Assembly (NCBI GenBank): GCA_963741305.1
Contig: CAVUHL010000003.1
Location: 3,224,001-3,288,000 of the forward strand
Reading direction: 5' to 3'
Origin: DATMER01 sp963741305
GTDB taxonomy: Bacteria; Acidobacteriota; Thermoanaerobaculia; Multivoradales; UBA5704
Length of the DNA: 64,000 nt
The position numbers and the translations under genes were made by a program. Below the pieces are notes generated by a model that saw only the letters and a program-made list of their open reading frames with translations, was not told the origin of the DNA and did no database searches. Shown in pieces: positions 63,350 through 64,000 of the stretch; position 1 is the stretch's first letter; every line of letters starts with the position of its first letter.

Positions 63350-64000
63350 CGTCGCAAAGAGCGTCTTCTTCGCTGCACACAACGCTTGCTGCCCTTCAGC
63401 GAAGCACTACCTCGGCTCCAGGCACACGAAGATCCTGTCGCTCCAGGCGATCCGAGGCTCGCTGATACCTATCCTTGTCGCAAGGATCTCCTTCTCTGCG
63501 CCAAATAGACCTATCCGCGTCTCATATCTCGCGCGAAGTGTCACAGAGATACCTGTCTTTGTCGCAATGAAACCAATCCCCGCTGCACAGCAGCCTTGTC
63601 ACGAGAGATCTCCTCTATAAACCGTGACAATGCTCCGCTGAATGACGCCACTGGATCGAAGAGATGCGACAAATTGGGCGAGAGAAGAGTCCGGAAGTCT
63701 CTCTATTGCGACATACAGTGCCGAACGAGAGACAATGATGGGAAGTGGTGCGACAGGAGATCGGCGAGATGCTTCATGTCTCTCAGTTGTGGCGACAAGG
63801 AAAGATGGCGCGTTGGAGTTTCTTTTGATCGATGCGACACCATGCCCCTCCCTGAACCGGGGAAGACGAGCCCGACAGGATTTTACTGAGGGAAAGGCGC
63901 AATCCCTCGGTTCTGTGCGACATGTTGCGCGCTTGGCGAGCCGCGGAGAGGGAGTTGTGCGACAGATGAGAAGATCTCTGCGACAATTTATGTCCCAACC
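63350..64000. repeat. 21-bp phased repeat array 4 (TGTCGCA/TGCGACA family)
   Basis: The first part carries TGTCGCA-like copies (63350, 63436, 63476, 63497, 63518, 63539, 63560, 63581); after about 63620 the strand flips to TGCGACA (63665, 63707, 63749, 63791, 63833, 63916, 63958, 63979). Spacings are 21 or 42 bases with occasional one-to-five-base slips; weaker copies fill many of the intermediate phases (for example 63728 and 63770). Spacers are rich in GAGA/TCTC. No gene is seen between 63319 and the window end. The array may continue past base 64000. Confidence 0.85.

Overview
This is a 64 kb chromosomal window from a high-G+C (about 65% in lines I counted) Gram-negative bacterium. Lipoproteins with clear lipoboxes, a porin-like outer-membrane protein, multihaem cytochromes, a TPR-CHAT protein beside a sigma/zinc-finger anti-sigma pair, several exported serine beta-lactamase-fold hydrolases, sulfatases and an IPTL-CTERM protein suggest a soil or sediment organism of the Acidobacteriota/Thermoanaerobaculia kind. 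That placement is inference. No rRNA, tRNA, CRISPR array or phage module was seen.

Layout. 0-7 kb: a VWA protein end, a REC-Hpt phosphorelay protein, endonuclease III, a DoxX pair, DUF5995 and membrane genes, and a double-RCK membrane protein whose 3' end is duplicated around a MNT nucleotidyltransferase gene. 7-20 kb: MOSC protein, a zinc-knuckle membrane protein, an internally deleted S9 peptidase, an SbcD/SbcC-like (YhaO/YhaN) pair, an M24 peptidase, a metzincin-like secreted protein, an alkaline-ceramidase-like protein and an amidinotransferase-fold hydrolase. 20-32 kb: a methyltransferase, two tandem beta-lactamase-fold hydrolases (the second fused to a CocE-type hydrolase), a sulfatase, DUF5131, DUF3616, and an SDR facing a protein-L-isoaspartate methyltransferase. 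32-43 kb: TPR-CHAT, small protein, sigma factor, anti-sigma factor, eight-haem cytochrome, sulfatase and a secreted protein, all on the plus strand. 43-53 kb: GluQ-RS, another serine hydrolase, a Mn riboswitch with a TerC/Alx exporter, and a metal uptake operon (porin, ZnuA-like, ZnuB-like) with no ATPase gene in view. 53-64 kb: a broken M48 peptidase, a LamG/IPTL-CTERM protein, a lower-G+C three-gene block that looks like integron cassettes, and a MerR regulator with a heterodimeric ABC exporter.

The most unusual structure is a set of four repeat arrays (7014-7340, 19322-19775, 31823-32084, 63350-64000). Each uses its own short motif, separated by variable spacers, but all four keep the same 21-bp period (two helical turns) over hundreds of bases, even where the motif flips strand. 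Three lie between the 3' ends of convergent genes and the fourth lies directly after a gene 3' end at the window edge. One is bracketed by 6-bp direct repeats whose fusion restores a 94-codon reading frame. Another has run into the methyltransferase gene and is translated as heptapeptide repeats. I know of no described element class that fits; a DNA-face-specific protein array or a new class of 3'-end insertion element are the leading ideas.
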